DNA of 64,000 nt from Rhodococcus ruber NBRC 15591 (GTDB lineage: Bacteria; Actinomycetota; Actinomycetes; Mycobacteriales; Mycobacteriaceae). A model generated the notes under the pieces. It worked only from the letters and a program-made list of their open reading frames with translations, ran no database searches and had not been told where the DNA came from. This document shows, in pieces, positions 34,839 through 45,118 of this stretch. The DNA is taken from contig NZ_BCXE01000007.1 of assembly GCF_001894945.1 (NCBI RefSeq), forward strand, positions 1 to 64,000. The letters run 5' to 3'. The translations under genes were made by a program, and so were the position numbers. The stretch's first letter is position 1, and each line of letters begins with the position of its first letter.

Positions 34839-35333
34839 ATGACGACTTCTCTGCAGAACATCGGCATCAACACCCTCGGCGGGGTGCCGACCTCCCTCGC
34901 CGAGTTCGACGGTCGCGCGGTCCTCGTGGTCAACGTCGCCTCCAAGTGCGGCCTGACTCCGCAGTACACGGCGCTCGAGAAGCTCGCCGTCGAGTACGCG
35001 GACCGGGGCCTGACCGTCGTCGGCGTGCCGTGCAACCAGTTCATGGGCCAGGAGCCGGGGACCGCCGAGGAGATCCAGACCTTCTGCTCCACCAACTACG
35101 GCGTCACGTTCCCGCTGTGGGAGAAGATCGACGTCAACGGCGAGAGCCGGCACCCCCTCTACACCGAACTCACCCGGCACCCCGACGCGAACGGCGAGGC
35201 CGGCGACGTGCAGTGGAACTTCGAGAAGTTCCTCGTCGCACCCGACGGGAACGTCGTCGCCCGGTTCCGGCCCCGCACCGAGCCCGACGCCCCCGAAGTG
35301 ATCGCCGCCCTCGAAGCCGCGTTGCCCCGCTGA
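34839..35333 (+). CDS. Glutathione-peroxidase-family protein (Cys type)
   Basis: Thiol peroxidase of 164 aa. Active-site Cys37 in NVASKCGLTPQY (no selenocysteine), a second Cys65 in GVPCNQFMGQEPG with the catalytic Gln, and the Trp in QWNFEKFLV. Bacterial Cys-type members use thioredoxin rather than glutathione, fitting an actinobacterium that makes mycothiol. Follows the mau-like cluster by 69 bp; it could protect against peroxide but no direct link is shown. Confidence 0.93.
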   Translation: MTTSLQNIGINTLGGVPTSLAEFDGRAVLVVNVASKCGLTPQYTALEKLAVEYADRGLTVVGVPCNQFMGQEPGTAEEIQTFCSTNYGVTFPLWEKIDVNGESRHPLYTELTRHPDANGEAGDVQWNFEKFLVAPDGNVVARFRPRTEPDAPEVIAALEAALPR

Positions 35334-35338
35334 GCGCG

Positions 35339-35992
35339 ATGACCGACACCATCGATGCGCGGGCGGCGCTGTACGACGTGATCCGTGCCCGCCGCGACGT
35401 CCGCGCGGAGTTCACCGGTGAGCGCGTCGACGAGCAGGTCCTGTGGCGGGTGCTGGGGGCGGCGCACGCGGCACCCAGCGTCGGCAACACCCAGCCGTGG
35501 GACTTCGTCGTGGTCCGCGACCCGCAGCGGCTCGCCGAGTTCGCCGACCACGTCGCCGGATGCCGTCGCGCGTTCGCGGACTCGCTGCCGGAGGACCGGC
35601 GGCGCACGTTCGATCCCATCAAGGTCGAAGGCATCGTCGAGTCGGGCACCGGGATCGTGGTCACCTACGACCCGTCGCGCGGAGGGCGGCACATCCTCGG
35701 CCGGCACACGGTCGACGACGTGGGCGTGTTCTCGGCGGTGCTGTCGATCCAGAACCTGTGGCTCGCGGCAACCGTCGAAGGACTCGGCGTCGGCTGGGTG
35801 TCGTTCTACGACGAGGCGTTCCTCGCCGACTTCGTCGGAGCCCGGCCCCCGGTGCGGCCGATCGCGTGGCTGTGCGTCGGTCCCGTGACCCGATTGCAGG
35901 ACGTGCCCGACCTCGAGCGGTTCGGATGGCGGACCGGCCGGCCCCTCGCCGACGCCGTGCATGCCGAAACCCTTCAGGTGCGCGACGCCTGA
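35339..35992 (+). CDS. bluB: 5,6-dimethylbenzimidazole synthase
   Basis: Flavin-destructase of the nitroreductase fold, 217 aa, which splits FMNH2 with O2 to give dimethylbenzimidazole, the lower ligand of B12. Family marks: RRDVRAEF near 20, AAPSVGNTQPWDFVVV, the long middle segment around SGTGIVVTYDP, GLGVGWVSFYD and the C-terminal ERFGWRTGRPL. Starts five bases after the peroxidase stop. With the riboswitch-controlled transporter at 18.6 kb it indicates that the host handles complete B12. Confidence 0.88.
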   Translation: MTDTIDARAALYDVIRARRDVRAEFTGERVDEQVLWRVLGAAHAAPSVGNTQPWDFVVVRDPQRLAEFADHVAGCRRAFADSLPEDRRRTFDPIKVEGIVESGTGIVVTYDPSRGGRHILGRHTVDDVGVFSAVLSIQNLWLAATVEGLGVGWVSFYDEAFLADFVGARPPVRPIAWLCVGPVTRLQDVPDLERFGWRTGRPLADAVHAETLQVRDA

Positions 35993-36022
35993 CGTTCACC
36001 CGGCCCTGGCACCGTGGAGCCC

Positions 36023-36727
36023 ATGAGCGGCCAGCTGATCGTGTCGGTGTCGGGCATCAGGGACGAGACCCGCCCGGCGGTGGACGCCTTCGCCCGGGAG
36101 ATGGACGCTCGCGGCGTGCCGCTGTCGCTGCTGGTCGCGCCGCGCATGAAGGACCACTACCGGCTCGCACGCGACCCGCACACCCAGGAGTGGCTGCTCG
36201 AGCGTCGCGAGGGCGGCGACGCCATCGTGCTGCACGGCTACGACCAGGCCGCGACGAAGCGGCGGCGCGCCGAGTTCGCGGTCCTGCCCGAACACGAGGC
36301 GCGGCTGCGGCTGCTCGCCGCCGACCGGGTGCTCGAGGAGACGGGACTGCGGACCCGGTTGTTCGCACCGCCGCGCTGGCTCGCCTCGCCGGGGGCCGTC
36401 GCGGCGCTGCCCGCCACCGGGTTCCGGCTGATGGCCGGCGTCGCCGGGATCCACGACCTTCACCGCGACACCGTCACCCACGCGCGGGTGTTCGGCATCG
36501 GGGAGGGCGCCAAGGCCGAACCGTGGTGGTGCCGGGCGATGGTGATCGGCGCCGGCCGGGTCGCCCGTCGCGGGGGGCTGCTGCGGCTGTCCATCTCCGG
36601 CAAGCAGCTCGACCGTCCCGGACCGCGGCAGGCGATGCTCGACGCGGTCGACCTCGCCCTGCACCTCGAGGCGCAGCCCTCGGTCTACCGCTGGCCGCCG
36701 CGCGCACGCACACTCGGCGCGGCCTGA
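36023..36727 (+). CDS. DUF2334 deacetylase-like protein
   Basis: Protein of 234 aa related to polysaccharide deacetylases (DUF2334). It has an early VSVSGIRDETRPAVDAF, LLVAPRMKDHY, an active-site-like HGYDQ and FAPPRWLAS. There is no signal peptide, so it probably acts in the cytoplasm. Substrate unknown. Confidence 0.75.
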   Translation: MSGQLIVSVSGIRDETRPAVDAFAREMDARGVPLSLLVAPRMKDHYRLARDPHTQEWLLERREGGDAIVLHGYDQAATKRRRAEFAVLPEHEARLRLLAADRVLEETGLRTRLFAPPRWLASPGAVAALPATGFRLMAGVAGIHDLHRDTVTHARVFGIGEGAKAEPWWCRAMVIGAGRVARRGGLLRLSISGKQLDRPGPRQAMLDAVDLALHLEAQPSVYRWPPRARTLGAA

Positions 36728-36775
36728 CCCCGGAGATCCGCCCACGCGAACCTACCCTGCAGTAGGTTGGCGGGC

Positions 36776-38419
36776 ATGGACGCAGACGTGATCGTGGTGG
36801 GCGCCGGTCTGGCCGGGCTCGTCGCCACAGCCGAACTCCTCGACGCCGGGCGCACCGTCGTGCTGGTCGACCAGGAGAACTCGCACAACCTCGGGGGACA
36901 GGCCTTCTGGTCGTTCGGCGGGCTGTTCTTCGTGGACTCCCCCGAACAGCGCCGGCTCGGCATCCGCGACTCGTACGACCTGGCCCTGCAGGACTGGATG
37001 GGCAGTGCCGCGTTCGACCGGGAGGACGAGGACTACTGGCCGCGCCGCTGGGCGCAGGCCTACGTCGAGTTCGCGGCCGGCGAGAAGCACGCGTGGCTGA
37101 AGGAACGCGGGCTGAAGCTGTTTCCCATGGTCGGCTGGGCCGAACGCGGCGGCTACGACGCCGGCGGTCACGGCAACTCGGTGCCCCGGTTCCACATCAC
37201 GTGGGGAACCGGACCGCGACTCGTCGAGATCTTCGCCCGCACGGTGCTCGACGGCGTCGACCGTGGCCGGGTGATCCTGCGGAACCGGCACCGCGTCGAC
37301 GACCTCGTCGTCACCGGCGGCGCCGTCACCGGGGTGCGCGGAACCGTGCTCGAACCGTCGTCGGCGGCGCGGGGTGTGGCGTCGTCGCGCGTGGCGACCG
37401 GCGAGTTCGAATTCTCGGCCGGCGCGGTGATCGTCACCTCGGGTGGCATCGGCGGCAACTACGACCTGGTGAAGAAGAACTGGCCGAAGCGGCTGGGAGA
37501 CCCGCCGAAGCACATGCTCACCGGCGTGCCGGCACACGTCGACGGGCGGATGCTCGAGATCACCGAGCGCGCCGGCGGGCGCATCGTCAACCGCGACCGG
37601 ATGTGGCACTACACCGAGGGCATCACGAACTACGACCCCGTCTGGCCCAACCACGGCATCCGCATCCTGCCCGGCCCGTCGTCGCTGTGGCTCGACGCGA
37701 CCGGAAAGCGACTGCCGGTCCCGCTGTTTCCGGGCTTCGACACCCTCGGCACCCTCGAGCACATCGTGCGCAGCGGGCACGACCACACGTGGTTCGTGCT
37801 CGACCAGAAGATCATCGAGAAGGAGTTCGCGCTCTCCGGCCAGGAACAGAATCCGGACCTGACCGGCCGCGACATCCGCAAGGTGCTGCAGCGGGTCAAG
37901 CCCGGCGCGCCGGCACCGGTGGAGGCGTTCAAGCAGCGCGGCGTCGACTTCGTCGTCCGCGACACCCTCGCCGACCTGGTGGCAGGGATGAACGAGATCA
38001 CCCCGGACGCGCCCCTGGACTATGCGGCGGTCAGGCAGGTCGTCGAGGCCCGGGACCGCGAGATCGCGAACAAGTACACCAAGGATCTGCAGGTCGCGGC
38101 GATGCGCGCGGCCCGCGCCTACGTGCCGGACCGGATCACCCGCATCGCCGCCCCGCACCGGTTGCTCGACCCGAAGGCCGGTCCGCTGATCGCGGTCAAG
38201 CTGCACCTGCTCACCCGCAAGACGTTGGGCGGGCTCGAGACCGACCTGTCGGGCCGGGTACTGACGACCGGCGGCTCGGTGTTCGAGGGCTTGTTCGCGG
38301 CGGGGGAGGTCGCCGGGTTCGGCGGCGGCGGGGTACACGGCTACCGCTCGCTCGAGGGCACCTTCCTCGGCGGCTGCATCTTCTCCGGCCGCGCCGCCGG
38401 CCGCGCCGCCGGCCGCTGA
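36776..38419 (+). CDS. FAD-binding dehydrogenase (KstD/fumarate-reductase-like)
   Basis: Flavoprotein of 547 aa. An N-terminal dinucleotide-binding VIVVGAGLAGLVATAELLDAG, acidic end VDQE, GGQAFWSFGG and a C-terminal FAD-closing segment GLFAAGEVAGFGGGGVHGYRSLEG are visible. This FRD/KstD-like family occurs widely in actinobacteria and includes ketosteroid dehydrogenases. The catalytic tyrosines of true KstD cannot be assigned, so the substrate stays open. ATG 36776 puts the FAD motif at residue 5. Confidence 0.85.
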   Translation: MDADVIVVGAGLAGLVATAELLDAGRTVVLVDQENSHNLGGQAFWSFGGLFFVDSPEQRRLGIRDSYDLALQDWMGSAAFDREDEDYWPRRWAQAYVEFAAGEKHAWLKERGLKLFPMVGWAERGGYDAGGHGNSVPRFHITWGTGPRLVEIFARTVLDGVDRGRVILRNRHRVDDLVVTGGAVTGVRGTVLEPSSAARGVASSRVATGEFEFSAGAVIVTSGGIGGNYDLVKKNWPKRLGDPPKHMLTGVPAHVDGRMLEITERAGGRIVNRDRMWHYTEGITNYDPVWPNHGIRILPGPSSLWLDATGKRLPVPLFPGFDTLGTLEHIVRSGHDHTWFVLDQKIIEKEFALSGQEQNPDLTGRDIRKVLQRVKPGAPAPVEAFKQRGVDFVVRDTLADLVAGMNEITPDAPLDYAAVRQVVEARDREIANKYTKDLQVAAMRAARAYVPDRITRIAAPHRLLDPKAGPLIAVKLHLLTRKTLGGLETDLSGRVLTTGGSVFEGLFAAGEVAGFGGGGVHGYRSLEGTFLGGCIFSGRAAGRAAGR

Positions 38420-38423
38420 CGCG

Positions 38424-38471
38424 GCCGGTGCGTCCTTTGGGCGGCTACCGCAGCCCAAAGGACGCACCGGC
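38424..38471. terminator. Palindromic bidirectional terminator
   Basis: Perfect 19-bp arms (38424-38442 and 38453-38471; GCCGGTGCGTCCTTTGGGC) around a 10-base loop, starting five bases after the flavoprotein stop and ending three bases before the converging metallo-hydrolase stop. No U-tract. Different sequence from the palindromes at 3888 and 41431 but the same placement. Confidence 0.75.
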
Positions 38472-38473
38472 GG

Positions 38474-39118
38474 CTACGCCTCGACCGAGTCCTCGGCGGG
38501 CAGGACCCGGAACTCGGTGCCCTCCTGGGCCATCTCGGAGTAACGGCCGTAGAAGATGCCGGTGGCCTGGTCTGCGAGGATGCCTTGGTGAATCGGGACG
38601 GCCACCCGCGGGTTGACCGCGCGCAGGTAGTCCACCGACTCCCAGATCTTCAACCACGGCGCCGCGGCGGGCAGCGCGAGCACGTCGACCCTCTCGTGCG
38701 GGATGTACAGCGAGTCGCCCGGATGCAGCAGACGCGCCGGGTTCTCGTCGTCACCGAGCAGGTAGGCGGTGTTGTCGATGACCGGCAGTTCCGGGTGGAT
38801 GACGGCGTGCCGGCCGCCCGTGCCGCGCACCCGCACGTCGCCGACGGTGAATGCGTCGCCCGGGTGCACGGCCTGCCAGCCGCCGCCCAGCTGAGCGGCG
38901 GTTTGCGGGTCCGCGTACAGGGCGGCCCCCGGGTTGGCCTCCACCAGCGCCGGCAGCCGCGCCGGGTCGGCGTGGTCCGGGTGCTGATGGGTGACCAGGA
39001 TGGCGTCGAGCCCCGTGATGCCCTCGAAGCCGTGCGAGAAGTTGCCCGGGTCGAACAGGATCGTCGCGCCGAGGTGTTCCACGAGCAGGCAGGAATGTCC
39101 GAAGTGGGTCAGTCGCAT
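38474..39118 (-). CDS. Metallo-beta-lactamase fold hydrolase (UlaG-like)
   Basis: Metal-dependent hydrolase of 214 aa. Starts MRLTHFGHSCLLVEH as in the UlaG/UPF0173 group, metal motif THQHPDHAD, then DNTAYLLGDD, LLHPGDSLYIP and VAVPIHQG supplying later His/Asp ligands. Cytoplasmic, substrate unknown. Not fused, unlike the protein at 8475. Confidence 0.85.
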   Translation of the reverse strand: MRLTHFGHSCLLVEHLGATILFDPGNFSHGFEGITGLDAILVTHQHPDHADPARLPALVEANPGAALYADPQTAAQLGGGWQAVHPGDAFTVGDVRVRGTGGRHAVIHPELPVIDNTAYLLGDDENPARLLHPGDSLYIPHERVDVLALPAAAPWLKIWESVDYLRAVNPRVAVPIHQGILADQATGIFYGRYSEMAQEGTEFRVLPAEDSVEA

Positions 39119-39220
39119 AGACCCGAGTATGGACCGTCGGGCGCGGCTGTGCGCCGAGCGGAGGTATCGTCGTGTCGGCCCACGGAGACGAGCGGGACAT
39201 CCGCTCGGCCCACGGGCGGG

Positions 39221-39757
39221 TCAGCGCACTTCTTCGGATCCGCTCGCCGCCTGCTGTGCGAGCGACCGGCCCCACTGCTCGGCGCGTTCCTCCTCGCCGG
39301 GCTCGAGTGCCGACTGCTTGTCGACGAGGAAGCTCTCCGGATCGGCGACGAGCTCGAACCCGTGCTTGCGCAGCTTCTTGGCGATGCCCTTGCCCGCGCG
39401 GCCGGTGAGCACGGCCGCCAGGTCGATGCGTGTGTCGAACGCTGCGGCCCTGCCGCCGCCGGACGGCAGCGAATCGAGCCACTCGCGGACGCCCTCGCTC
39501 TCGGCGTCGGGTTCGAGCGTCAGTCCGCTGTCGGGTTTCTCGGCCTGCTCGGCCGCGCCGTGGCGCGTCGACTCGCGGCTCATGCCGTGCGCATGTGTGG
39601 GGCCGCCGACCACCACGAGGTCGTAGTCGGACAGGTTCTCCTCGTGTGCCTGGGTGACGGGAACCGTGCGTACCGCGGATCCCAGCCCGCGCGCGACGGC
39701 TTCCGCCACGTGACGGGTGTTCCCGAACATCGATTCGTACACCACCAGTGCTCGCAT
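39221..39757 (-). CDS. Flavodoxin-domain protein
   Basis: FMN-binding protein of 178 aa. The phosphate loop SMFGNTRHVAEAVARGL, VVVGGPTHAHGMSR at the second FMN loop and AAFDTRIDLAAVLTGRAGKGIAKKL are typical of the actinobacterial flavodoxin group. Possibly an electron carrier. GAGGAGG precedes the ATG. Divergent from the carboxylesterase with a 152-bp gap. Confidence 0.85.
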   Translation of the reverse strand: MRALVVYESMFGNTRHVAEAVARGLGSAVRTVPVTQAHEENLSDYDLVVVGGPTHAHGMSRESTRHGAAEQAEKPDSGLTLEPDAESEGVREWLDSLPSGGGRAAAFDTRIDLAAVLTGRAGKGIAKKLRKHGFELVADPESFLVDKQSALEPGEEERAEQWGRSLAQQAASGSEEVR

Positions 39758-39909
39758 GCCGCGCCTCCTCGGCTGGGCGGAAAGTCGATGACCGTCCCAC
39801 TCAGCATAGGAGCCGTCGGACCGAGCGAACGGGCCTTTCCTGCGGAGATCAGCGATACATTCGCTCGGGTGGGTGGCGTTGTGAGGAGCCGCGAGGAGAG
39901 GAACGGGAC

Positions 39910-41388
<1,479 letters not shown>

Positions 41389-41430
41389 CGCCCCGGCCGG
41401 ATCCGGACGACGGTGCGTCCCGCCGCCCGT

Positions 41431-41480
41431 GGCCGAATGTCACATCGCGTCGATCGATCGACGCGATGTGACATTCGGCC
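41431..41480. terminator. 50-bp perfect palindrome between convergent genes
   Basis: Every base of the 25-bp arms pairs (starting GGCCGAATGTCACATCGCG, with CGATCGATCG at the centre). The outer GTGGCCGAATGTCACA and the inner GATC symmetry match the element at 3888. It lies 42 bp after the esterase stop and 38 bp before the converging stop at 41519. Most likely a bidirectional terminator family of this genome. Confidence 0.75.
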
Positions 41481-41518
41481 GCCCGCCCCCGTTTCCGGGT
41501 GCCGACCGCCGAGTGCCC

Positions 41519-42235
41519 CTACCGGTCGGTGCCGGCGACGAGCTGCTCGACACGCTCGTGGAAGATCCGCCAGCGACGCTCGTTCTCGTGTGTGAGCACG
41601 GCGCTGTGGGCGGCGAGATCCGAGGCGTGGTCGAGCATCTCCGCGGCCGAGAAGAGGTAGCGCGGGGCAATACGGTCGGCGGCGAGGTCCGCCCGCAGTG
41701 CGGTGGGAGCGAAGTCCACCCGCTCGAGGATCGCGACCGCCCGGTCGAGGTGGCGGGCGACGAGTTCGGTCGTCGACGCGCACTGCCAGTCGTGGGAGAC
41801 GATCCGGTGCCGTTCGGCGAGCAGGTCCGCCAGCTCCGGGTATGTGAGCAGTGCCTCGAGCATGTCCCAGGCCGTCGCCATGGCGGACGCGAGCCACTGC
41901 CCGGTCGTCCGGCTCGCCTCGGCGAGTGCGCGCAGGTCGGTCTTCAGCCGGGTGATCTCCGCCGGTTCGCCGCCGCCCTCCATGAACAGGATGCCGAGCG
42001 TCTCGGTGGCGCGGTCGTCGTTGAGGTCGGGTGCCCCGGCGAACGGGCTCGGCGACGTGTCGTCGGCCGGTGCGACCACCGACCACCGCTCGGCGAGGGC
42101 CTTCAGGGCACGGGAGCTGCGCTGGAGCCGGATCACGTCGTGATAGGGCGATTCGGAATAGAACTTCTCGTGCTCGCGGTGGAAGCGGGCGAGGTTGCGC
42201 ACCGTGAGCAGCAGCGGGTCCGGCTCGGACTGCAT
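41519..42235 (-). CDS. Hypothetical helical protein
   Basis: Predicted soluble, mostly alpha-helical protein of 238 aa (RNLARFHREHEKFYSESPYH, ALKALAERWSVV, LLAERHRIVSHDWQ, RRWRIFHERVEQLV). No family recognised, no signal peptide or cysteine-rich motif. Stands alone, upstream of the converging palindrome and downstream of copA on the same strand with an 85-bp gap. Confidence 0.7.
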   Translation of the reverse strand: MQSEPDPLLLTVRNLARFHREHEKFYSESPYHDVIRLQRSSRALKALAERWSVVAPADDTSPSPFAGAPDLNDDRATETLGILFMEGGGEPAEITRLKTDLRALAEASRTTGQWLASAMATAWDMLEALLTYPELADLLAERHRIVSHDWQCASTTELVARHLDRAVAILERVDFAPTALRADLAADRIAPRYLFSAAEMLDHASDLAAHSAVLTHENERRWRIFHERVEQLVAGTDR

Positions 42236-42320
42236 GCGTCGAGCGTGACACAGCGCGACGCGGCGCCGCCGGGGAATCGACGACTCCCGGCAGCACCGCG
42301 TCGGCCTCGCCCGGGCCGGC

Positions 42321-44561
42321 TCAGCGCGGGCTGAACCGCCGCAGCCGCAGGCTGTTGCTCACCACGAACACCGAACTGAACGCCATCGCCGCCCCCGCGA
42401 TCAGCGGGTTGAGCAGCCCGAGCGCCGCGAGCGGGAGGGCCGCGACGTTGTAGGCGAACGCCCAGAACAGGTTGCCCTTGATGGTGCGCAGCGTCGCGCG
42501 GGCGAGCCGGATCGCGTCGGGCGCGGCCCGCAGGTCGCCGCGCACGAGGGTCAGGTCGGAGGCCTCGATCGCGACGTCGGTGCCGGTGCCCATCGCGAGC
42601 CCGAGGTCGGCCTGGGCGAGGGCGGCCGCGTCGTTGACGCCGTCGCCGATCATGGCGACGACCCGGCCCTCGTTCTGCAGCCTCGCAACCACGTCGACCT
42701 TGTCGGCGGGCAGGACCTCGGCGATCACCTCGTCGATGCCGACCTGCGCTGCGACGGTCTCGGCGGCACTGCGGTTGTCGCCGGTGAGCAGTACGGGACG
42801 CAGACCGAGTTCGCGCAGCTCCGCGATCGCCGCGGCGGAGGTGTCCTTGATCGTGTCGGAGACGACGACGACGGCCCGGATGCGTCCGTCCCAGGCGATC
42901 CACACCGGTGTGCGGCCCTCGGCCTCGGCGTCGTCGGCGCTGCGCCGCAGCGATTCGGGGGCGGTCAGCGACCACTCGTCGCGCAGCCACGACCGTCGGC
43001 CCGCGAGCACGGCGTGACCGTCGACGACACCGGAAACTCCTCGGCCACCGTGGTTCTCGAAGTTCTCCACGGTCGGGAGAGCGCCGGTGGCCGAGGCCCG
43101 CTCGGCGACGGCGCGCGCGATGGGGTGCTCGGAAGCGTGCTCGAGTGCCCCGGCCAGGCGCAGTGCCTCGCCGTCGTCCTCACCGTCGGCGGTGTGCACG
43201 GCCGCGACGGCCATGCGGCCGGTGGTGACGGTGCCCGTCTTGTCGAGCACGACGGTGTCGACGCGGCGGGTCGATTCGAGGATCTGCGGTCCCTTGATGA
43301 GGATGCCGAGCTGGGCGCCGCGACCGGTGCCGACGAGCAGCGCGGTCGGGGTCGCGAGACCCAGCGCGCAGGGGCACGCGATGATCAGCACCGCGACGGC
43401 CGCGGTGAACGCCGCTGTCACCGAGTTGCCGGTGAGCAGCCATGCGGCGAGGGTGAGCAGCGACAGTCCGATGACGATGGGGACGAACACCGCCGACACC
43501 CGGTCGGCGAGCCGTTGCACCTCGGCCTTGCCGTTCTGCGCCTCGGTCACCAGGCGTGCCATCTGGGCGAGCTGGGTGTCGGCGCCGACGCGGGTCGCGC
43601 GGACGACGAGGCGGCCCCCGGCGTTGACGGTGGCGCCGACGACCTGGTCGCCGGGCGCGACCTCGACCGGCACGGGTTCGCCGGTGAGCATCGACGCGTC
43701 GACCGCCGACGTGCCCGAGACGACGACGCCGTCGGTGGCGATCTTCTCGCCCGGCCGCACGACGAACCGGTCGCCGACGGCGAGTCGGCCGATCGGGATC
43801 CGGGTTTCGAGGTCACCGTCGCGTAGCACCGCGACGTCCTTGGCGCCCATGTCGAGCAGTGCCCGCAGCGCCGCGCCCGACTGCCTCTTGGCGCGGGCCT
43901 CGAAGTAGCGTCCCGCGAGGATGAAGGTGGTGACGGCGGCGGCGACCTCGAGGTAGATGTGCGGCTCGGAGTCGCCGGTGGGCAGCAGATCGAACGACAT
44001 GCGCATGCCGGTCATGCCGGCGTGCGTGAAGAACAGTGCCCACAGCGACCACAGGTAGGCGGCCGTGACGCCGACGGAGATGAGGGTGTCCATCGTGGCG
44101 GCGCCGTGCCGGGCGTTGGTCCAGGCGGCGCGGTGGAAGGGCAGCGCCCCCCACACGACGACGGGGGAGGCGAGCGTCAGGGTGAGCCACTGCCAGTTGT
44201 CGAACTGCAGGGCCGGGATCATCGACAGCAGTACCACCGGCACGGTGAGAACTGCGGAGACGGTCAGGCGCTGCCGCCAGGCCGCAGCCTCGTCCGGTTC
44301 GGGGGTGGCCTCGGTGGTCTCCTCGTCCCGAGGCGGCGCGGGCAGGGCGGCGGTGTAGCCGGTCGCCTCGACCGTCGCGACGAGGTCGTCGGGGGCGACC
44401 CCGTCCGCGTAGGCGACCTTGGCCTTCTCGGTCGCATAGTTCACGGTGGCGGTCACCCCGTCCATCCGATTGAGCTTCTTCTCGATGCGGGCCGCGCAGG
44501 AAGCGCAGGTCATGCCGCCGATCGAGAGTTCTACCTCGTGCACCATCTCGTCCGTGGTCAT
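42321..44561 (-). CDS. copA: Copper-exporting P1B-type ATPase CopA
   Basis: Cu(I) efflux ATPase of 746 aa. One N-terminal metal-binding domain ([20 protein letters not shown], about 15-34), eight membrane helices with the transport motif CPCALG, phosphorylation site [13 protein letters not shown] motif [19 protein letters not shown] and [13 protein letters not shown]. Follows copZ by 67 bp; together they lie downstream of a CsoR-type operator, so transcription should rise with copper. Confidence 0.95.
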   Translation of the reverse strand: MTTDEMVHEVELSIGGMTCASCAARIEKKLNRMDGVTATVNYATEKAKVAYADGVAPDDLVATVEATGYTAALPAPPRDEETTEATPEPDEAAAWRQRLTVSAVLTVPVVLLSMIPALQFDNWQWLTLTLASPVVVWGALPFHRAAWTNARHGAATMDTLISVGVTAAYLWSLWALFFTHAGMTGMRMSFDLLPTGDSEPHIYLEVAAAVTTFILAGRYFEARAKRQSGAALRALLDMGAKDVAVLRDGDLETRIPIGRLAVGDRFVVRPGEKIATDGVVVSGTSAVDASMLTGEPVPVEVAPGDQVVGATVNAGGRLVVRATRVGADTQLAQMARLVTEAQNGKAEVQRLADRVSAVFVPIVIGLSLLTLAAWLLTGNSVTAAFTAAVAVLIIACPCALGLATPTALLVGTGRGAQLGILIKGPQILESTRRVDTVVLDKTGTVTTGRMAVAAVHTADGEDDGEALRLAGALEHASEHPIARAVAERASATGALPTVENFENHGGRGVSGVVDGHAVLAGRRSWLRDEWSLTAPESLRRSADDAEAEGRTPVWIAWDGRIRAVVVVSDTIKDTSAAAIAELRELGLRPVLLTGDNRSAAETVAAQVGIDEVIAEVLPADKVDVVARLQNEGRVVAMIGDGVNDAAALAQADLGLAMGTGTDVAIEASDLTLVRGDLRAAPDAIRLARATLRTIKGNLFWAFAYNVAALPLAALGLLNPLIAGAAMAFSSVFVVSNSLRLRRFSPR

Positions 44562-44628
44562 GGACGGGTCCCTTCTCGAGTCGACGGGTCGTCGGTGGGT
44601 CGCTGGGTCGTCGCAGTGTCGTCGCAGT

Positions 44629-44937
44629 TCACTGCGGGGCGAGGTGGTAGTCGCCGGCCTCGTCCAGCGCGGTGGCGACGGCGTCGTCGTCGAGGCCGTC
44701 GATGCTGGTCACGGTGACGGTGGAGACGCCGCCCGCGACGAGTTCGACGTGGACGTCCTCGACGCCGGGCAGGGCGCGCAGTTCCTCGGTGACGGCCCCG
44801 GCGCAGTGGCCGCAGGTCATGCCGACGACGGGGAAGGCCTGGGTGTTCATTCGGGGATCCTCACTGCTCGGTCCGGTCGGGTGGTCGGCGCAGCGGCAGC
44901 CGCCGGCCGTGTCGGTCAGGGGCAGGAGCCGGGTCAT
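44629..44937 (-). CDS. copZ: Copper chaperone CopZ-like HMA protein
   Basis: Heavy-metal-associated domain with the Cu(I) motif GMTCGHC, about 73 aa in the core, delivering copper to CopA. Two starts are possible. ATG 44850 gives the plain chaperone behind GAGGAT. ATG 44937 has the stronger AGGAGG and adds 29 residues containing GGCRCADHP, a possible extra metal site. I give the longer form because its ribosome site is best. First gene after the CsoR-type palindrome. Confidence 0.82.
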   Translation of the reverse strand: MTRLLPLTDTAGGCRCADHPTGPSSEDPRMNTQAFPVVGMTCGHCAGAVTEELRALPGVEDVHVELVAGGVSTVTVTSIDGLDDDAVATALDEAGDYHLAPQ

Positions 44938-44966
44938 CGCGATCCTCCTCTGGTCGTGTGCTTCCT

Positions 44967-44987
44967 TTATACCCCCTAGGGGTATAA
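44967..44987. promoter_or_regulatory. CsoR-type operator upstream of copZ-copA
   Basis: Palindrome TTATACCCC-CTA-GGGGTATAA, matching the CsoR consensus (TACCCN-GGGTA type). It is 30 bp upstream of the copZ start. Apo-CsoR would repress and Cu(I) would release. No csoR gene is in this window. It is also 132 bp upstream of the rightward kinase gene, so control of both sides is possible. Confidence 0.82.
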
Positions 44988-45118
44988 CTCCGCCAGTCCG
45001 GGACGGTCCTTTCCCCGAGACTCCCGGAATCGTGCGTACCGCCCGGGCGGAGGCTCGGGTGGGCCCGCTCTATCCTGAGAAGCTCCGACAGGAACGACGC
45101 ACGATGTGAGGCACCGAG

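Noticed and set aside
34839-35333. Selenocysteine-type glutathione peroxidase
   Set aside because: The active-site codon is TGC, a normal cysteine; no in-frame TGA.
36776-38419. Calling the flavoprotein a 3-ketosteroid dehydrogenase
   Set aside because: FAD motifs fit the superfamily but the KstD catalytic tyrosines could not be placed and no steroid genes are near.
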